A stretch of 64,000 nucleotides of DNA from Betaproteobacteria bacterium (GTDB lineage: Bacteria > Pseudomonadota > Gammaproteobacteria > Burkholderiales > Rhodocyclaceae), in assembly GCA_020621405.1 (NCBI GenBank), contig JAHRYN010000006.1:30768-94767 (forward strand). The letters are read 5' to 3'. The notes under the pieces are model-generated. The model worked only from the letters and a program-made list of their open reading frames with translations, had not been told where the DNA came from and made no database searches. Of the stretch, positions 28,110 to 37,969 are shown one piece after another (the stretch's first letter is position 1; each line of letters starts with the position of its first letter). The position numbers and the translations under genes were made by a program.

Positions 28110-30839
28110 ATGACCCTGACACAACACGAAACCCGCTCGACCTGCTGCTACTGCGGCGTCGGGTGCGGCGTGATCATCGAACACGACGGCAGCCACATCA
28201 TCGGCGTGAAGGGCGACCCGGACCATCCGGCCAATTTCGGCCGGCTATGCACCAAGGGTTCGACCCTGCATCTGAGCGCGCGCCCCGAGACGCGCGCGCT
28301 GCACCCCGAGCTGCGCGCCGAACGCGGGCTCGCGCGCAGCCGCGTGAGCTGGCCGGAAGCGCTCGACCATGCGGCGGAACGCTTCGCCGACATCATCCGC
28401 ACGCACGGCCCGGACGCCGTCGCCTTCTACATTTCGGGCCAGCTGCTGACCGAGGACTACTACGTCTTCAACAAGCTGGCCAAGGGACTGATCGGCACCA
28501 ACAACGTCGACACCAATTCGCGCCTGTGCATGAGTTCGGCGGTGTCGGCCTACAAGCAGACGCTGGGCGCCGACGCGCCGCCCTGCTCGTACGAGGACAT
28601 CGACCACACCGACTGCCTGCTGATCGCCGGCGGCAATCCGGCCTACGCCCACCCCATCGTCTATCGACGCATCGAGGATGCGCGGCGCGCCAATCCGGCG
28701 ATGAAGATGATCGTCATCGATCCGCGCCGCACCGACACCGCCAGCGACGCCGACCTGCACCTGCCGCTGCTGCCGGGCACCGACATCTGGCTGTACAACG
28801 CGATGCTGCACGTGCTGCTGTGGGAGGGTCACACCGACGACGAATTCATCCGCAACCACACCGAAGGCTTCGAGGCGCTGCGCCGGCACGTGCGCGACAT
28901 CACGCCGGCAGTGGCGGCCGAGGTCTGCGGGTTGCGCGCCGAGGACATCGTCACCGCCGCCCAGTGGTTCGGCGAATCGAAGGCGGCCATGTCGATGTGG
29001 TGCCAGGGCCTGAACCAGTCGCACCACGGCACCCACAACGGCACCGCGCTGATCGCGCTGCATCTGGCCACCGGCCAGATCGGCCGGCCCGGCGCCGGTC
29101 CGTTCTCGCTGACCGGCCAGCCGAACGCCATGGGCGGACGCGAGGTCGGCGGCATGGCCAATCTGCTGTCGGCCCACCGCGACCTGGCGAACGCCGATCA
29201 CCGCGCCGAGGTGGCGCATCTGTGGGGCATCGACGAGGTGCCGGCGCAGCCGGGACTGACCGCGGTCGAGCTGTTCGACGCGGTACGCGACGGCAAGGTG
29301 AAGGCGGTGTGGATCGCCTGCACCAACCCGGCGCAATCGATGCCCGACCAGACGCGCATCGTCGAAGCGCTGCAGAAGGCTGAATTCGTCGTGGTGCAGG
29401 ACGCCTGCCGCAGCACCGAAACCGCGGCCTTCGCCGACCTGCTGCTGCCGGCGACGACCTGGGGCGAGAAGGAAGGCACGGTCACCAATTCCGAGCGCCG
29501 CATCACGCACGTGCGCGCCGCGCTGCCGGCGCCGGGCGAGGCGCGGGCCGACTGGGCGATCGCGTGCGATTTCGCCCGCGTGCTCGGCGCCAGACTCGGA
29601 CGCCCGGCTGACGCACTGTTTCCCTATATGGATGTGGCGCAGGTGTTTGCCGAGCACGTGGCCAGCACGCGCGGACGGGATCTGGACATCACCGGCCTGG
29701 ACTACGCCCGGCTCGACGCACTCGGCCCGCAGCAGTGGCCGTTCCCGGAAGGCGCCAACAGCGGCACCGGCCGCCTGTACGGCGACCGCCATTTCGCCAC
29801 CGCCAGTGGCCGAGCGCGCTTCGTCGTGCCGGTCGCGACGACGACCGCCGAAAAGATCGACGCACGCTTTCCGCTGCACCTGAATACCGGCCGCCTGCGC
29901 GACCAGTGGCACGGCATGAGCCGCACCGGCCAGATCGCCCGGCTGTACAGCCATGTCGACGAAGCGCGCGTCGAAGTGCATGCCGACGACCTCGCACGGC
30001 GCGGTCTGGCCGACGGTGATCTGGTGCGGCTGAAGAGCCGGCGCGGCGAAATCGTGCTGCGCGCACATGCCAGCAGCGCCCAGCGCCCCGGCAGCGCCTT
30101 CGTCGCGATGCACTGGGGACGCAACATGCTGTCGAACAGCGGTGCCAATGCGCTGACCGCAGGCCAGGTCGATCCACACTCCCGGCAACCGGAACTCAAG
30201 CACGCCGCCATCCAGATGACGCGCGCCGATCTGCCCTATCAGGCGCTGCTGCTGCGCACCGAGACGAGCGACGAGGCGGCGCAGCGGAACACGCTGCTGC
30301 GCATGGAGGCGCTGGCGCCGCTGCTCTCACGCTTTGCCTACGCCACGCTGTCCATGGCCGGCCGCGACCGCCCCGCACTGGTGCTGCGCATCGCCCACGA
30401 CGCGCCGATTCCCGATGTCTGGCTGGCGGAACTGGATCAGCTGTGCGGACTGGACCATCCGGCCTGCATCGTCTATCGCGACGCCCGGCGCGACATCACC
30501 AAGCGCGCGCTGATCGAGGACGGTCTGCTGGTCGGCATGCGGCTGACCGGCGAAATCGCTGCGGCAAGCTGGCTGCGCGAGGTGATGGTCGAGCGCCAGC
30601 CGACCGCCGAACTGCGCCGCTGGCTGTTCGCACCGCTGGCCACACCGCCGGTGGCGGCAAAAAGCCGCGGCCGCGTCGTGTGCAACTGTCTCGACGTGGC
30701 CGAACCCGACATCGAGCACGCGATCACCGGCGGCGCCGACCTGCAGTCGCTGCAGGACACCCTGCGCTGCGGCACGTCGTGCGGCTCGTGCGTACCTGAA
30801 CTCAAACGCATGCTGTTCGCCAGGCGGCAGGCAGCATGA
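28110..30839 (+). CDS. nasA: Assimilatory nitrate reductase catalytic subunit (NasA type)
   Basis: A 909-residue molybdenum enzyme reducing nitrate to nitrite in the cytoplasm. The N-terminal [4Fe-4S] cluster motif is CCYCGVGCGVIIEH with the fourth Cys in GRLCTKG (about residues 11-50). The molybdopterin domain includes TNNVDTNSRLCMSSAVSAYK, whose Cys likely binds Mo, and the dinucleotide-binding domain has LNTGRLRDQWHGMSRTGQ (about 595-612). A C-terminal BFD-like [2Fe-2S] domain, RVVCNCLDVAEPDIE with RCGTSCGSCVPELKR, accepts electrons, the Klebsiella NasA layout. No separate NasB-type electron donor gene is in the window; NirB is on the same strand upstream. Confidence 0.94.
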   Translation: MTLTQHETRSTCCYCGVGCGVIIEHDGSHIIGVKGDPDHPANFGRLCTKGSTLHLSARPETRALHPELRAERGLARSRVSWPEALDHAAERFADIIRTHGPDAVAFYISGQLLTEDYYVFNKLAKGLIGTNNVDTNSRLCMSSAVSAYKQTLGADAPPCSYEDIDHTDCLLIAGGNPAYAHPIVYRRIEDARRANPAMKMIVIDPRRTDTASDADLHLPLLPGTDIWLYNAMLHVLLWEGHTDDEFIRNHTEGFEALRRHVRDITPAVAAEVCGLRAEDIVTAAQWFGESKAAMSMWCQGLNQSHHGTHNGTALIALHLATGQIGRPGAGPFSLTGQPNAMGGREVGGMANLLSAHRDLANADHRAEVAHLWGIDEVPAQPGLTAVELFDAVRDGKVKAVWIACTNPAQSMPDQTRIVEALQKAEFVVVQDACRSTETAAFADLLLPATTWGEKEGTVTNSERRITHVRAALPAPGEARADWAIACDFARVLGARLGRPADALFPYMDVAQVFAEHVASTRGRDLDITGLDYARLDALGPQQWPFPEGANSGTGRLYGDRHFATASGRARFVVPVATTTAEKIDARFPLHLNTGRLRDQWHGMSRTGQIARLYSHVDEARVEVHADDLARRGLADGDLVRLKSRRGEIVLRAHASSAQRPGSAFVAMHWGRNMLSNSGANALTAGQVDPHSRQPELKHAAIQMTRADLPYQALLLRTETSDEAAQRNTLLRMEALAPLLSRFAYATLSMAGRDRPALVLRIAHDAPIPDVWLAELDQLCGLDHPACIVYRDARRDITKRALIEDGLLVGMRLTGEIAAASWLREVMVERQPTAELRRWLFAPLATPPVAAKSRGRVVCNCLDVAEPDIEHAITGGADLQSLQDTLRCGTSCGSCVPELKRMLFARRQAA

Positions 30840-30872
30840 ACCCGTCATCATGAGGATGGAGCGGCGCACACG

Positions 30873-31868
30873 ATGTTGAGCCAACAGTCACTGACCGAAA
30901 TGCTCTCCGCACTCGGACGTGGCGGCGAGAACGCCCGCGACCTCGCGGAAAGCGAGGCCTACAGCCTTTTCGCCGACATGCTCGACGGGCGGATTCCGGC
31001 GCTCGAACTGGGCGCCGTACTGGCGAGCCTGCGCTGGAAGAACGAATCGGCGGATGAACTGGCCGGCTTCGCGCGCGCGCTCAACGAACGTGTGCCGGTC
31101 ATCGAACTGCCGCAGCACCGGCCGCGCATGGTCGTGATTCCGAGCTATGCCCGCGCCAGCAAGGCACCCAACCTGATGCCGCTGCTGGCACTGATGCTGA
31201 CGCGCCTCGAAGTACCGGTGCTGGTGCATGGCCTGACCGCCGGCACCGGCACGCGCCCCGGCAGCCTGGACGTGCTCGCGCGGCTCGGAAGTGCACCGTG
31301 CGCCAGCCTGTCCGACGCGCAGACCACGCTGAATTCCGGCCGCTGTGCGGTGGTGCCGACGGAACTGCTCAATCCATCGCTGGACAGCCTGATCCGGCTG
31401 CGCGACCGCATGGGCAACCACAACACCGCACATCTCGTCGCGAAGCTGCTCGATCCGGCTCCGATGCGCAGCCTGCGCGTCATCTGCGTGGCCGATGCGC
31501 AGTTGCTGTCGCGCCTGCACGACATGTTTCTCGACACCCCCGAGCGCGCATTGCTGATGCGCGCGCCGGACGACGATTCCTTTGCCGACCCGATGCGCCG
31601 GCCGCGCATCCAGCTGTTCGAACACCTGTCAGCCCGCACGCTGTTCGAAGCCGAAACCGGCGCGCTGCCGCTGACCAATCCGCTGCCGCCCGCCGACGAC
31701 ATCGACGGCACCGCTGACTGCATCCGCGAAATGCTGGATGGCCACCGTGCCATTCCCCAGCCGGTGCTCAATCAGCTTGCCGCCTGCCTGTTCGGCAGCG
31801 GCTCGGCGCGCGACCTCACGCATGCCAAGGCCACGGTATCGCTCGGCCTGGCGCACGCAGCGCACTGA
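30873..31868 (+). CDS. YbiB/TrpD2-family protein, nas-linked paralog
   Basis: A 331-residue paralog of the gene at 20204. Shared marks are the N-terminal helical domain ending SLFADMLDGRIPALELGAV, the segment SKAPNLMPLLALMLTRLEVPVLVHG and MGNHNTAHLVAKLLDPA. The anthranilate phosphoribosyltransferase glycine-rich PRPP loop is replaced, so a role in tryptophan synthesis is unlikely. It starts 33 bp after the nitrate reductase stop and probably belongs to that transcript. Its function there is not known. Confidence 0.8.
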   Translation: MLSQQSLTEMLSALGRGGENARDLAESEAYSLFADMLDGRIPALELGAVLASLRWKNESADELAGFARALNERVPVIELPQHRPRMVVIPSYARASKAPNLMPLLALMLTRLEVPVLVHGLTAGTGTRPGSLDVLARLGSAPCASLSDAQTTLNSGRCAVVPTELLNPSLDSLIRLRDRMGNHNTAHLVAKLLDPAPMRSLRVICVADAQLLSRLHDMFLDTPERALLMRAPDDDSFADPMRRPRIQLFEHLSARTLFEAETGALPLTNPLPPADDIDGTADCIREMLDGHRAIPQPVLNQLAACLFGSGSARDLTHAKATVSLGLAHAAH

Positions 31869-31873
31869 ATTCG

Positions 31874-32755
31874 TCAGTCCCGGGGGTTGTTCGCCGCCAG
31901 CCAATCGAGGCAGCGCTGCCAGCCGTCCAGCGCTTCGGTCCTGCGATAGCTGGGGCGGTAGTCAGCATGGAAGGCGTGCGGTGCATCCGGATAGAGCACG
32001 ATGTCCGATCGACGCGCTGCCGCGGACGGCGAATTGTTCAGCGCCACGCGCATCGCCTCGACGTCGCTGACCGGAATGCCCTGATCCTTGCCGCCATAGA
32101 GCCCGAGTACCGGAGCGCCCAGCGCATCGACCAGATCGAGCGGATGCTTGGGCGTCAGTGCGCCAGACGCGCCGGACAGGCGTCCGTACCACGCAACGCC
32201 GGCACGCAGAGCCGGCTGATGAGCCGCATACAGCCAGGTGATGCGCCCGCCCCAGCAGAAACCGGTGGCACTCAGCCGCGCCAGGTTGCCGCCGACCCGT
32301 CCGGCCCAGGCGACACAGGCGTCGAGGTCGGACATGACCTGTGCGTCACCGACCTGCGACACGATGCGTCCGATGATGTCCTGCACGTTCTCCAGCGCGG
32401 CCGGGTCACCCTGACGGAAATAAAGCTCGGGCGCGACAGCCAGATAGCCGGCATGCGCGAAACGCCGGCACACGTCGCGGATGTGCTCATGCACGCCGAA
32501 GATTTCCTGTATCACCAGCACGACCGGTGGCCGGGCACCGGACGCCGGTCTGGCGAAATACGCCGGCAGCTGGCGCGCATCGTCGGTGTCTATCCTGGCG
32601 GAACCGGTCACCAGACCGTCTGCCGGTGTCGTCACCACCTGCTGCGCGCTCACCGGCTGCACCGCCAGCGCAAAACCGGCGATGCCCGCGGCACGCAGGA
32701 AATCGCGTCGGTCGCGACAGTCGGGCGGCACCAGGACCTCATGGGATGCGTCCAT
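31874..32755 (-). CDS. Tat-exported dienelactone hydrolase family protein
   Basis: A 293-residue alpha/beta hydrolase. The N-terminus has a twin-arginine signal, RRDFLRAAGIAGFALAV, so export in folded form is likely. The catalytic Cys of the family is in SATGFCWGGRITWLYAAH, Asp in YGGKDQGIPV and His in PHAFHADYRPSYR. Dienelactone hydrolase itself opens lactones in aromatic degradation, but exported members act on unknown esters. It precedes, on the same strand, nothing related; its start is 6 bp from the stop of the repeat protein gene at 32762. Confidence 0.87.
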   Translation of the reverse strand: MDASHEVLVPPDCRDRRDFLRAAGIAGFALAVQPVSAQQVVTTPADGLVTGSARIDTDDARQLPAYFARPASGARPPVVLVIQEIFGVHEHIRDVCRRFAHAGYLAVAPELYFRQGDPAALENVQDIIGRIVSQVGDAQVMSDLDACVAWAGRVGGNLARLSATGFCWGGRITWLYAAHQPALRAGVAWYGRLSGASGALTPKHPLDLVDALGAPVLGLYGGKDQGIPVSDVEAMRVALNNSPSAAARRSDIVLYPDAPHAFHADYRPSYRRTEALDGWQRCLDWLAANNPRD

Positions 32756-32761
32756 GGCCGC

Positions 32762-33352
32762 TCAGCGCTTGATGAAACCCGGCTCGGGCGCAGGCGACGC
32801 CTGCGAGTACTGTTCGAGCTGGCGCGCCAGTTCCAGCCGGCCGGCTGCCGCGGCCTGCGGCACGTAGTTGCGGAACAGTTCGGCCACGGCGGCTCGCTCG
32901 CCACCCTGGAAGCGGTCCGCCATCGGCATCAGCCGCTCGATCGTCTGCACGCCTTCGGCCCACTTGTTCTGCGCCGCCAGAGCGATCGACAGTTCCGCAA
33001 GACGACGTGCCAGCGGAAGATCGGGCGTCTGGCCGGCACGTTTTTCCTCGATGGTCAGCGATTCGCGCAGCAGCTCTTCGGCACCGTCCCAGTTGCCCAG
33101 CATGCGCTTGAGCTGCGCGTAGTTGTACAGGCGCTGCGACTTTGCGTCGGTGGCGATCGCATTGACATCGGGATGGGTCAGCGACTTGTAGCAGAGCTCG
33201 TCCGCCAGTCCGATGTTGTTTTCGGCCCATGCGGCACGGCATTCGCGGAAAAATCGGTCCGACTGGTTTTCCGGCTCGGCTGCGGCCGCAGTGCCACCCA
33301 GCAGCGCGCAGGCGAGCGCCAGCGCCGGCACAAGACGATTCGTGGTTTTCAT
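32762..33352 (-). CDS. Secreted tetratricopeptide-like protein of unknown function
   Basis: A 196-residue protein with a signal peptide (RLVPALALACALLGGTAAAAEPE). The rest is helical with TPR-like spacing: WAENNIGLADELCYKSL, YAQLKRMLGNWDGAEELLRESL, RRLAELSIALAAQNKWAEGVQTIERLM. Two Cys residues in the mature part (ECRAAW and DELCYKS) could form a disulfide. Start at 33352 follows a GAGAGCTGC region; a longer frame upstream overlaps yaaA and has no signal. Function unknown; it sits between yaaA and the hydrolase gene on the same strand. Confidence 0.7.
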   Translation of the reverse strand: MKTTNRLVPALALACALLGGTAAAAEPENQSDRFFRECRAAWAENNIGLADELCYKSLTHPDVNAIATDAKSQRLYNYAQLKRMLGNWDGAEELLRESLTIEEKRAGQTPDLPLARRLAELSIALAAQNKWAEGVQTIERLMPMADRFQGGERAAVAELFRNYVPQAAAAGRLELARQLEQYSQASPAPEPGFIKR

Positions 33353-33384
33353 GTCGCAGCTCTCCTCGGTATGTCGTTGTTGCC

Positions 33385-34158
33385 TCATTCGAGGCGTCTT
33401 CTGAATATCCATTGCGTGGCGGTGGAGGCACCGGCATCCAGCGCATAGCCCTCCACCGCGAAATCGCGCAGTGCTTCGGCATCCTCGACCCGATGCTCGG
33501 CCGCGTAACGCGCCATCAGCCCGCGCGCCCGTTTGGCAAAGAAGCTGATGACCTTGTAGGCGCCGCCCTTCCAGTCCTGGAACACCGGCTGGATCACCTC
33601 CGCTTTCAGCACCGCACGCCTGACCGAGCGGAAATACTCGTCGCTGGCAAGGTTGACCAGCACCGGCCGTGCATCGTTCGCCAGCAGCGCGTTCAGCGCC
33701 TGCGCCGGCAGGTCGCCCCACCACGCGTAAAGATCCTTGCCGCGCGGATTGCCCAGACGGGTGCCCATTTCCAGCCGGTACGGCAGCATCAGATCGAGCG
33801 GCCGCAGCACGCCGTAAAGTCCGGACAGGATGCGCACATGCTGCTGCAGCCAGGCAAGGCCGCCCTCATCCAGCGAGCGTGCGTCCAGTCCTTCATAGAC
33901 GTCGCCATTGAACGCCAGCACGGCCTGACGGGCGCGCGGCGCTGAATACGTCCTCGTCCATTCGGCGTAGCGCGTCGCGTTCAGCGCCGCCAGCGGATCT
34001 GAAATGCCCATCAGCGAGGCGATTTCGGCCGGACTTTTCTGCCGGAGTATCGACACGAGCGGTTCCGACTGGTCAAGGAAATCCGGCTGCGTGGAAGTGG
34101 GGGTCGCGAGCGGCGACTCGTAGTCCAGCGACTTGGCTGGCGACAGAACGATGATCAT
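33385..34158 (-). CDS. yaaA: Peroxide stress protein YaaA
   Basis: A 257-residue protein of the UPF0246/YaaA family, which in E. coli lowers free iron during hydrogen peroxide stress. It begins [15 protein letters not shown] and contains the family runs [30 protein letters not shown] and [11 protein letters not shown]. Length and start agree with the family. It is divergent from msrB (methionine sulfoxide reductase), making a two-gene oxidative stress neighbourhood across 144 bp. Confidence 0.93.
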   Translation of the reverse strand: MIIVLSPAKSLDYESPLATPTSTQPDFLDQSEPLVSILRQKSPAEIASLMGISDPLAALNATRYAEWTRTYSAPRARQAVLAFNGDVYEGLDARSLDEGGLAWLQQHVRILSGLYGVLRPLDLMLPYRLEMGTRLGNPRGKDLYAWWGDLPAQALNALLANDARPVLVNLASDEYFRSVRRAVLKAEVIQPVFQDWKGGAYKVISFFAKRARGLMARYAAEHRVEDAEALRDFAVEGYALDAGASTATQWIFRRRLE

Positions 34159-34302
34159 GAATGGATGGGAACGGTACCGACGTCCGGATGGTACGTGACC
34201 GGATCGAACCTGTGCGGTTTCGTCCGGTCGGAGTCATTCGGCAACCCGCGACGCGTATGCTCGTCGCTCCGGTTGCACGGAAGACATGGAGAAAACCACA
34301 TC

Positions 34303-34734
34303 ATGAATGACCCGAAGCCGGCTGCTCCGTCGTGCAGCGAAGAGGAATGGCGCAGCCGCCTCACCGACGAGCAGTACGAAATCACGCGCAAACACGGCAC
34401 CGAACGCGCCTTCACCGGAAACTACTGGGACTGCAAGGTGGCGGGCACCTACCGCTGCGTCTGCTGCGGCGCCGATCTGTTCCGCTCGGAAACCAAGTTC
34501 GACTCCGGTACCGGATGGCCCAGCTTCCATTCGCCGCTGGCCGGCGCACCGGTCGGCACGAGCGAGGACAGAAGCCACTTCATGCGCCGTACCGAAGTCC
34601 ATTGCGACCGCTGCAAGGCGCATCTGGGTCATGTATTCGAGGACGGCCCGGCACCGACCGGCCTGCGCTACTGCATCAATTCGGCGTCGCTTGCCCTGGC
34701 ACCGGACGATGCAGTGCCTGGCGCGAAGCAGTGA
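34303..34734 (+). CDS. msrB: Peptide-methionine (R)-S-oxide reductase MsrB
   Basis: Repairs R-methionine sulfoxide in proteins. The 143-residue protein has both zinc CxxC pairs ([11 protein letters not shown] and [10 protein letters not shown]), the [10 protein letters not shown] segment, and the catalytic region RYCINSASL with Cys near residue 127. Start at ATG 34303 follows the GGAGAAAACC ribosome-binding site; an upstream in-frame codon at 34165 is in intergenic sequence. A hairpin terminator follows at 34752. Confidence 0.95.
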   Translation: MNDPKPAAPSCSEEEWRSRLTDEQYEITRKHGTERAFTGNYWDCKVAGTYRCVCCGADLFRSETKFDSGTGWPSFHSPLAGAPVGTSEDRSHFMRRTEVHCDRCKAHLGHVFEDGPAPTGLRYCINSASLALAPDDAVPGAKQ

Positions 34735-34751
34735 ATGCTCGGGCGACAAAT

Positions 34752-34788
34752 AAAAACGGAGGCATCGCGTCGCGAAACCTCCGTTTTT
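34752..34788. terminator. Bidirectional intrinsic terminator between msrB and hupB
   Basis: An 11-bp perfect inverted repeat (AAAAACGGAGG / CCTCCGTTTTT) with a 15-base spacer. The T-run on the plus side follows msrB and the A-run on the other side serves the minus strand, where the HU gene ends 90 bp upstream. It can terminate both convergent genes. Confidence 0.85.
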
Positions 34789-34877
34789 ACTGGCTTTGCC
34801 CGCATCCGACAGGTCGGCTGCGCCGGGCCATTCATCCGGGGACGCCACATCGCGGCAGCCCCGGGCAAGGAAACCGT

Positions 34878-35156
34878 TTACTTCTTGTTGATCGACTTCT
34901 TCAGTGCAGCGCCGGCAGTGAACTTGGCCGTCTTGGCTGCCGGGATCTTGATCGTGGCGCCGGTACGCGGATTGCGGCCGGTACGGGCTGCGCGCTTGCC
35001 AGTAGCGAAGGTACCGAAGCCCACCAGGGTCACTTTTCCACCCTTCTTGAGTTCGGTCGTGACGGACTCGAGGAAACCGTCGAGCAAACGGCCTGCAGCG
35101 GCCTTGGAAACGTCGGCTTTTTTGGCGAGTGCTTCGATCAGTTCTGCTTTGTTCAT
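34878..35156 (-). CDS. hupB: Nucleoid protein HU (HupB type)
   Basis: A 92-residue histone-like DNA-binding protein. [19 protein letters not shown] opens the helical dimer body, [18 protein letters not shown] is the family signature leading into the DNA-binding arm, and the Lys-rich tail ([10 protein letters not shown]) is standard. It bends DNA without sequence preference and helps compact the chromosome. Confidence 0.95.
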   Translation of the reverse strand: MNKAELIEALAKKADVSKAAAGRLLDGFLESVTTELKKGGKVTLVGFGTFATGKRAARTGRNPRTGATIKIPAAKTAKFTAGAALKKSINKK

Positions 35157-35375
35157 CTAAGTCTCCTTCTTGGTTGTACGCAAATGCGCGCGGGAAAACC
35201 TGACCGGATGATAGTGAGGCCGAGAGCGCTCCACAAGCGGCTATGCCGACTTTCTTCATGAATTCATGCGCCCTGCGAACACTTTTTCTCCGCCAAGCCA
35301 GTTCCATGCCCGTTTTTGTGTCGCCACAGCGATGTGGTTGGACACTGCAGTGAGCGAGGGGCATAATCCGCGACC

Positions 35376-35984
35376 ATGAAATTTCTGTTTGATCTGCTGC
35401 CGGTCCTGCTGTTTTTCGCGGCCTACAAGGTCGCCATGGTGTCGCACGATGCATCGCACGCTCTGGCGGTGCAGTTCCTGGGCGACAACATCACTGCCGC
35501 GCAGGCGCCTATCCTGATCGCGACCGCAGTGGCGATCATCGCCACGGTCGGACAGGTCATCTGGGTGATGGCCCGTGGTCGCAAGGTCGACGTGATGCTG
35601 TGGGTCAGCCTGGCCATCATCGTGATCTTCGGCGGCGCGACGCTGATCTTCCACGACCCGACCTTCATCAAGTGGAAACCGACCGTGCTTTACTGGCTGT
35701 TCGCCGGCACGCTGGGCGGATCGGCTCTGTTTCTGAAACGGAACCTGATCCGGGCGCTGATGAAGGAGCAGGTCGAACTGCCTGATCCTGTCTGGTCCAG
35801 GCTCAATCTGTCGTGGATCTGTTTTTTCGCGGCGATGGGCGTGATCAACCTGTATGTCGCCTACAGCTACAGCGAGGAAACCTGGGTCGATTTCAAGCTC
35901 TATGGCGGCATGGGACTGATGCTGCTGTTCGTGCTCGGCCAGGGCTTCATGCTGTCGCGCCACATTGAACAAGAAACCCCCTGA
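35376..35984 (+). CDS. yciB: Inner membrane septation protein A (YciB/IspA)
   Basis: A 202-residue protein with five to six hydrophobic helices. The N-terminus [18 protein letters not shown] and the segment [20 protein letters not shown] are typical of YciB, which links cell-envelope synthesis and division. It is followed by a YciI-family gene after 15 bp and a bolA gene, an order seen widely in betaproteobacteria (yciB-yciI-bolA-ppiC). Confidence 0.94.
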   Translation: MKFLFDLLPVLLFFAAYKVAMVSHDASHALAVQFLGDNITAAQAPILIATAVAIIATVGQVIWVMARGRKVDVMLWVSLAIIVIFGGATLIFHDPTFIKWKPTVLYWLFAGTLGGSALFLKRNLIRALMKEQVELPDPVWSRLNLSWICFFAAMGVINLYVAYSYSEETWVDFKLYGGMGLMLLFVLGQGFMLSRHIEQETP

Positions 35985-35999
35985 GCAACCGAGGTCCGG

Positions 36000-36302
36000 A
36001 TGTATTACGTATTGATGGGTGAAGACACCGCCGGCAGCCTCGAGCGTCGACTGAATGCGCGTCCGGGTCATCTGGCCCGACTGCAAGCCCTGCAGGACGA
36101 AGGCCGACTGCTTACTGCAGGTCCGCTGCCGGCCATCGATGCCAGCGACCCTGGCGCGGCGGGCTACACCGGCAGCCTGATCATCGCCCAGTTCGACTCG
36201 ATCGACGATGCACGCGCCTGGGCCGACCAGGATCCCTACATGCTGGAAGGCGTGTTTGCGCGCGTGGACGTCAAGCCCTTCCGCAAGGTGTTTCCGGCGT
36301 GA
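36000..36302 (+). CDS. yciI: YciI family protein
   Basis: A 100-residue ferredoxin-like domain protein. The YciI marks are [22 protein letters not shown] and a C-terminal [20 protein letters not shown], with His 24 and Asp near residue 37 in the expected positions. Function is not established in general. It overlaps the bolA GTG start. Confidence 0.9.
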   Translation: MYYVLMGEDTAGSLERRLNARPGHLARLQALQDEGRLLTAGPLPAIDASDPGAAGYTGSLIIAQFDSIDDARAWADQDPYMLEGVFARVDVKPFRKVFPA

Positions 36303-36583
36303 GCCACGCAGCCGGGCTTGAAACAACCATGCGCCAGCGTCTGGCCACACTCGATCCGGTGTCGCTCGAACTGATCGACGAATCCCATCTGCACGCCGGT
36401 CATGCCGGCGCGCGCTCCGGCGGCCGGCACTACCGGCTGGGCATCACTTCCGCGCGTTTCCTCGGCTGCCGCACCTTAGAACGGCATCGCCTCATTTATG
36501 CTGCACTGGGTGACCTGATGCAGCAACACATCCACGCCTTGTCGATCACCGCCCGGACACCGGGCGAAGTCGTTCCGGACTGA
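36299..36583 (+). CDS. bolA: BolA family protein
   Basis: A 94-residue BolA/IbaG-type protein, known to work with monothiol glutaredoxins in iron-sulfur cluster handling. The family core is visible in [25 protein letters not shown] (split here across about residues 22-46) and the helix [14 protein letters not shown]. The first possible start is a GTG overlapping the yciI stop (36299); an ATG at 36329 is an alternative giving a shorter N-terminus. Confidence 0.9.
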   Translation: MSHAAGLETTMRQRLATLDPVSLELIDESHLHAGHAGARSGGRHYRLGITSARFLGCRTLERHRLIYAALGDLMQQHIHALSITARTPGEVVPD

Positions 36584-36633
36584 CCGGCAATATTTCGCTT
36601 GCACTACCTGGTATCCACCCGAAAGGTAACCTG

Positions 36634-37464
36634 ATGAAACATACGTTCTCCGTCCTGTCCCTCGCCGTCATGACTGCTTTTGCGATGCCCGCCATGGCGC
36701 AGAAGGTCAAGGACAAGCCCGCCGCTGGCGCACCGGCCGCACCGGCGGCCGACGGCGTGCTCGCCACGGTCAACGGCAAGCCGATTCCGCAGGCCCGCGC
36801 CGACATCATGGTGCGCAACCAGGTGGCGCAGGGCCAGCAGGACGGTGATCAGTTGCGCCAGGCAGTGCGTGAGGAACTGGTTCGCCGCGAAGTGCTGACG
36901 CAGGCAGCGGCAGCCAAGGGCATGGACAAGAATCCGGCGCTGATCCAGCAGGCAGATCTGGCCCGTCAGGCCGTGCTGATCCAAGCCTACCTGCAGGATT
37001 ACCTGAAGCAGCACCCGGTCACCGAGACCGCGATCAAGTCCGAATACGACAAGCTCAAGGTCGGCCTCGGCGACAAGGAATACAAGGCCCGCCACATCCT
37101 GGTCAAGACCGAGGAAAAGGCCAAGGAAATCATCGGCAAGCTGCAGGTCGGCGAGAAGTTCGAAGATCTGGTCAAGGATTCGGAAGATCCGGGCTCCAAG
37201 GGCAATGGCGGCGACCTCGGCTGGAGCGCGCCGGCGCAGTATGTGAAGTCGTTCGGCGAAGCGCTGGTCAAGCTGGAAAAGGGCAAGTTCACGCCGCAGC
37301 CGGTCCGCACCGACTTCGGCTATCACATCATCAAGCTCGACGACGTCCGCGACCTGAAACTGCCGTCGTATGATGAAGCCAAGGCACAGATCGGCCAGCG
37401 TCTGGAACAGGCGACCATCGCCGCGCACGTGAACGAACTGCGCCAGAAGGCCACCATCAAGTAA
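36634..37464 (+). CDS. Periplasmic peptidyl-prolyl isomerase (parvulin, SurA/PpiC type)
   Basis: A 276-residue secreted protein with a signal peptide (SVLSLAVMTAFAMPAMAQ). A helical N-terminal chaperone segment (VREELVRREVLTQAAAAKGM) is followed by a parvulin domain, residues about 145-240: KARHILVKTEEKAKEI, FEDLVKDSEDPGSKGNGGDLGW and PVRTDFGYHIIKLDD. It should catalyse proline isomerisation in outer membrane or secreted proteins. Located downstream of bolA. Confidence 0.93.
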   Translation: MKHTFSVLSLAVMTAFAMPAMAQKVKDKPAAGAPAAPAADGVLATVNGKPIPQARADIMVRNQVAQGQQDGDQLRQAVREELVRREVLTQAAAAKGMDKNPALIQQADLARQAVLIQAYLQDYLKQHPVTETAIKSEYDKLKVGLGDKEYKARHILVKTEEKAKEIIGKLQVGEKFEDLVKDSEDPGSKGNGGDLGWSAPAQYVKSFGEALVKLEKGKFTPQPVRTDFGYHIIKLDDVRDLKLPSYDEAKAQIGQRLEQATIAAHVNELRQKATIK

Positions 37465-37557
37465 GCATGTCGTGCCCGCAGGCGGGGCGTGCTTGTCTCA
37501 ACCCGAGTTCCGTCCGGCCGTAGATCCGGAGGACGGAACGAAGATGGAGGACGAGAC

Positions 37558-37908
37558 ATGTCCCGCACTGCCCCAAATACCGAAGATGCTGCGGAGCCGC
37601 TGTGGCGCCTGTTCTGGCGCTATGTCTGGCCCTTCCTGTACTTCCGCGACTGCACGCGCGGCAGCTGGCTCGAGCGTGTGCAGAGCTACCGGCACAACCG
37701 CTCGATGCGCCGCCACCTGCCGGGCTTCATCCTGAAGTGGCTGGTATTTACCGCATTCTTCTTCACCTTCGGCCGCTTCTTCGATGAGGCGGCAGGGCTG
37801 GTGATTCCGGCCGCGTGCTGCTTCGTCACCGGCACCTGGACCGGCGTCGTCGCCATCATCCTTGCCGTGGCGTGGGGCTGGCTGGAACGCTTTCCCGAAC
37901 TGTATTGA
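37558..37908 (+). CDS. Small membrane protein of unknown function
   Basis: A 116-residue protein not recognised as a member of a named family. It has a soluble, aromatic and Arg-rich N-terminal half (WRLFWRYVWPFLYFRDCTRG) and two hydrophobic helices, about residues 58-75 (FILKWLVFTAFFFTFGRFF) and 82-106. The ATG at 37558 was chosen because the upstream part of the frame is intergenic in character. It lies after the parvulin gene. Confidence 0.6.
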   Translation: MSRTAPNTEDAAEPLWRLFWRYVWPFLYFRDCTRGSWLERVQSYRHNRSMRRHLPGFILKWLVFTAFFFTFGRFFDEAAGLVIPAACCFVTGTWTGVVAIILAVAWGWLERFPELY

Positions 37909-37969
37909 GCGGCAGCGCCCGCCCCCGGATCCGCACGGACGGAGCCGGGACGCACGCCGCCGGTCGCAC

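Noticed and set aside
33353..33724. N-terminal extension of the TPR-like secreted protein
   Set aside because: It overlaps yaaA and would bury the clear signal peptide at residue 120 and beyond.
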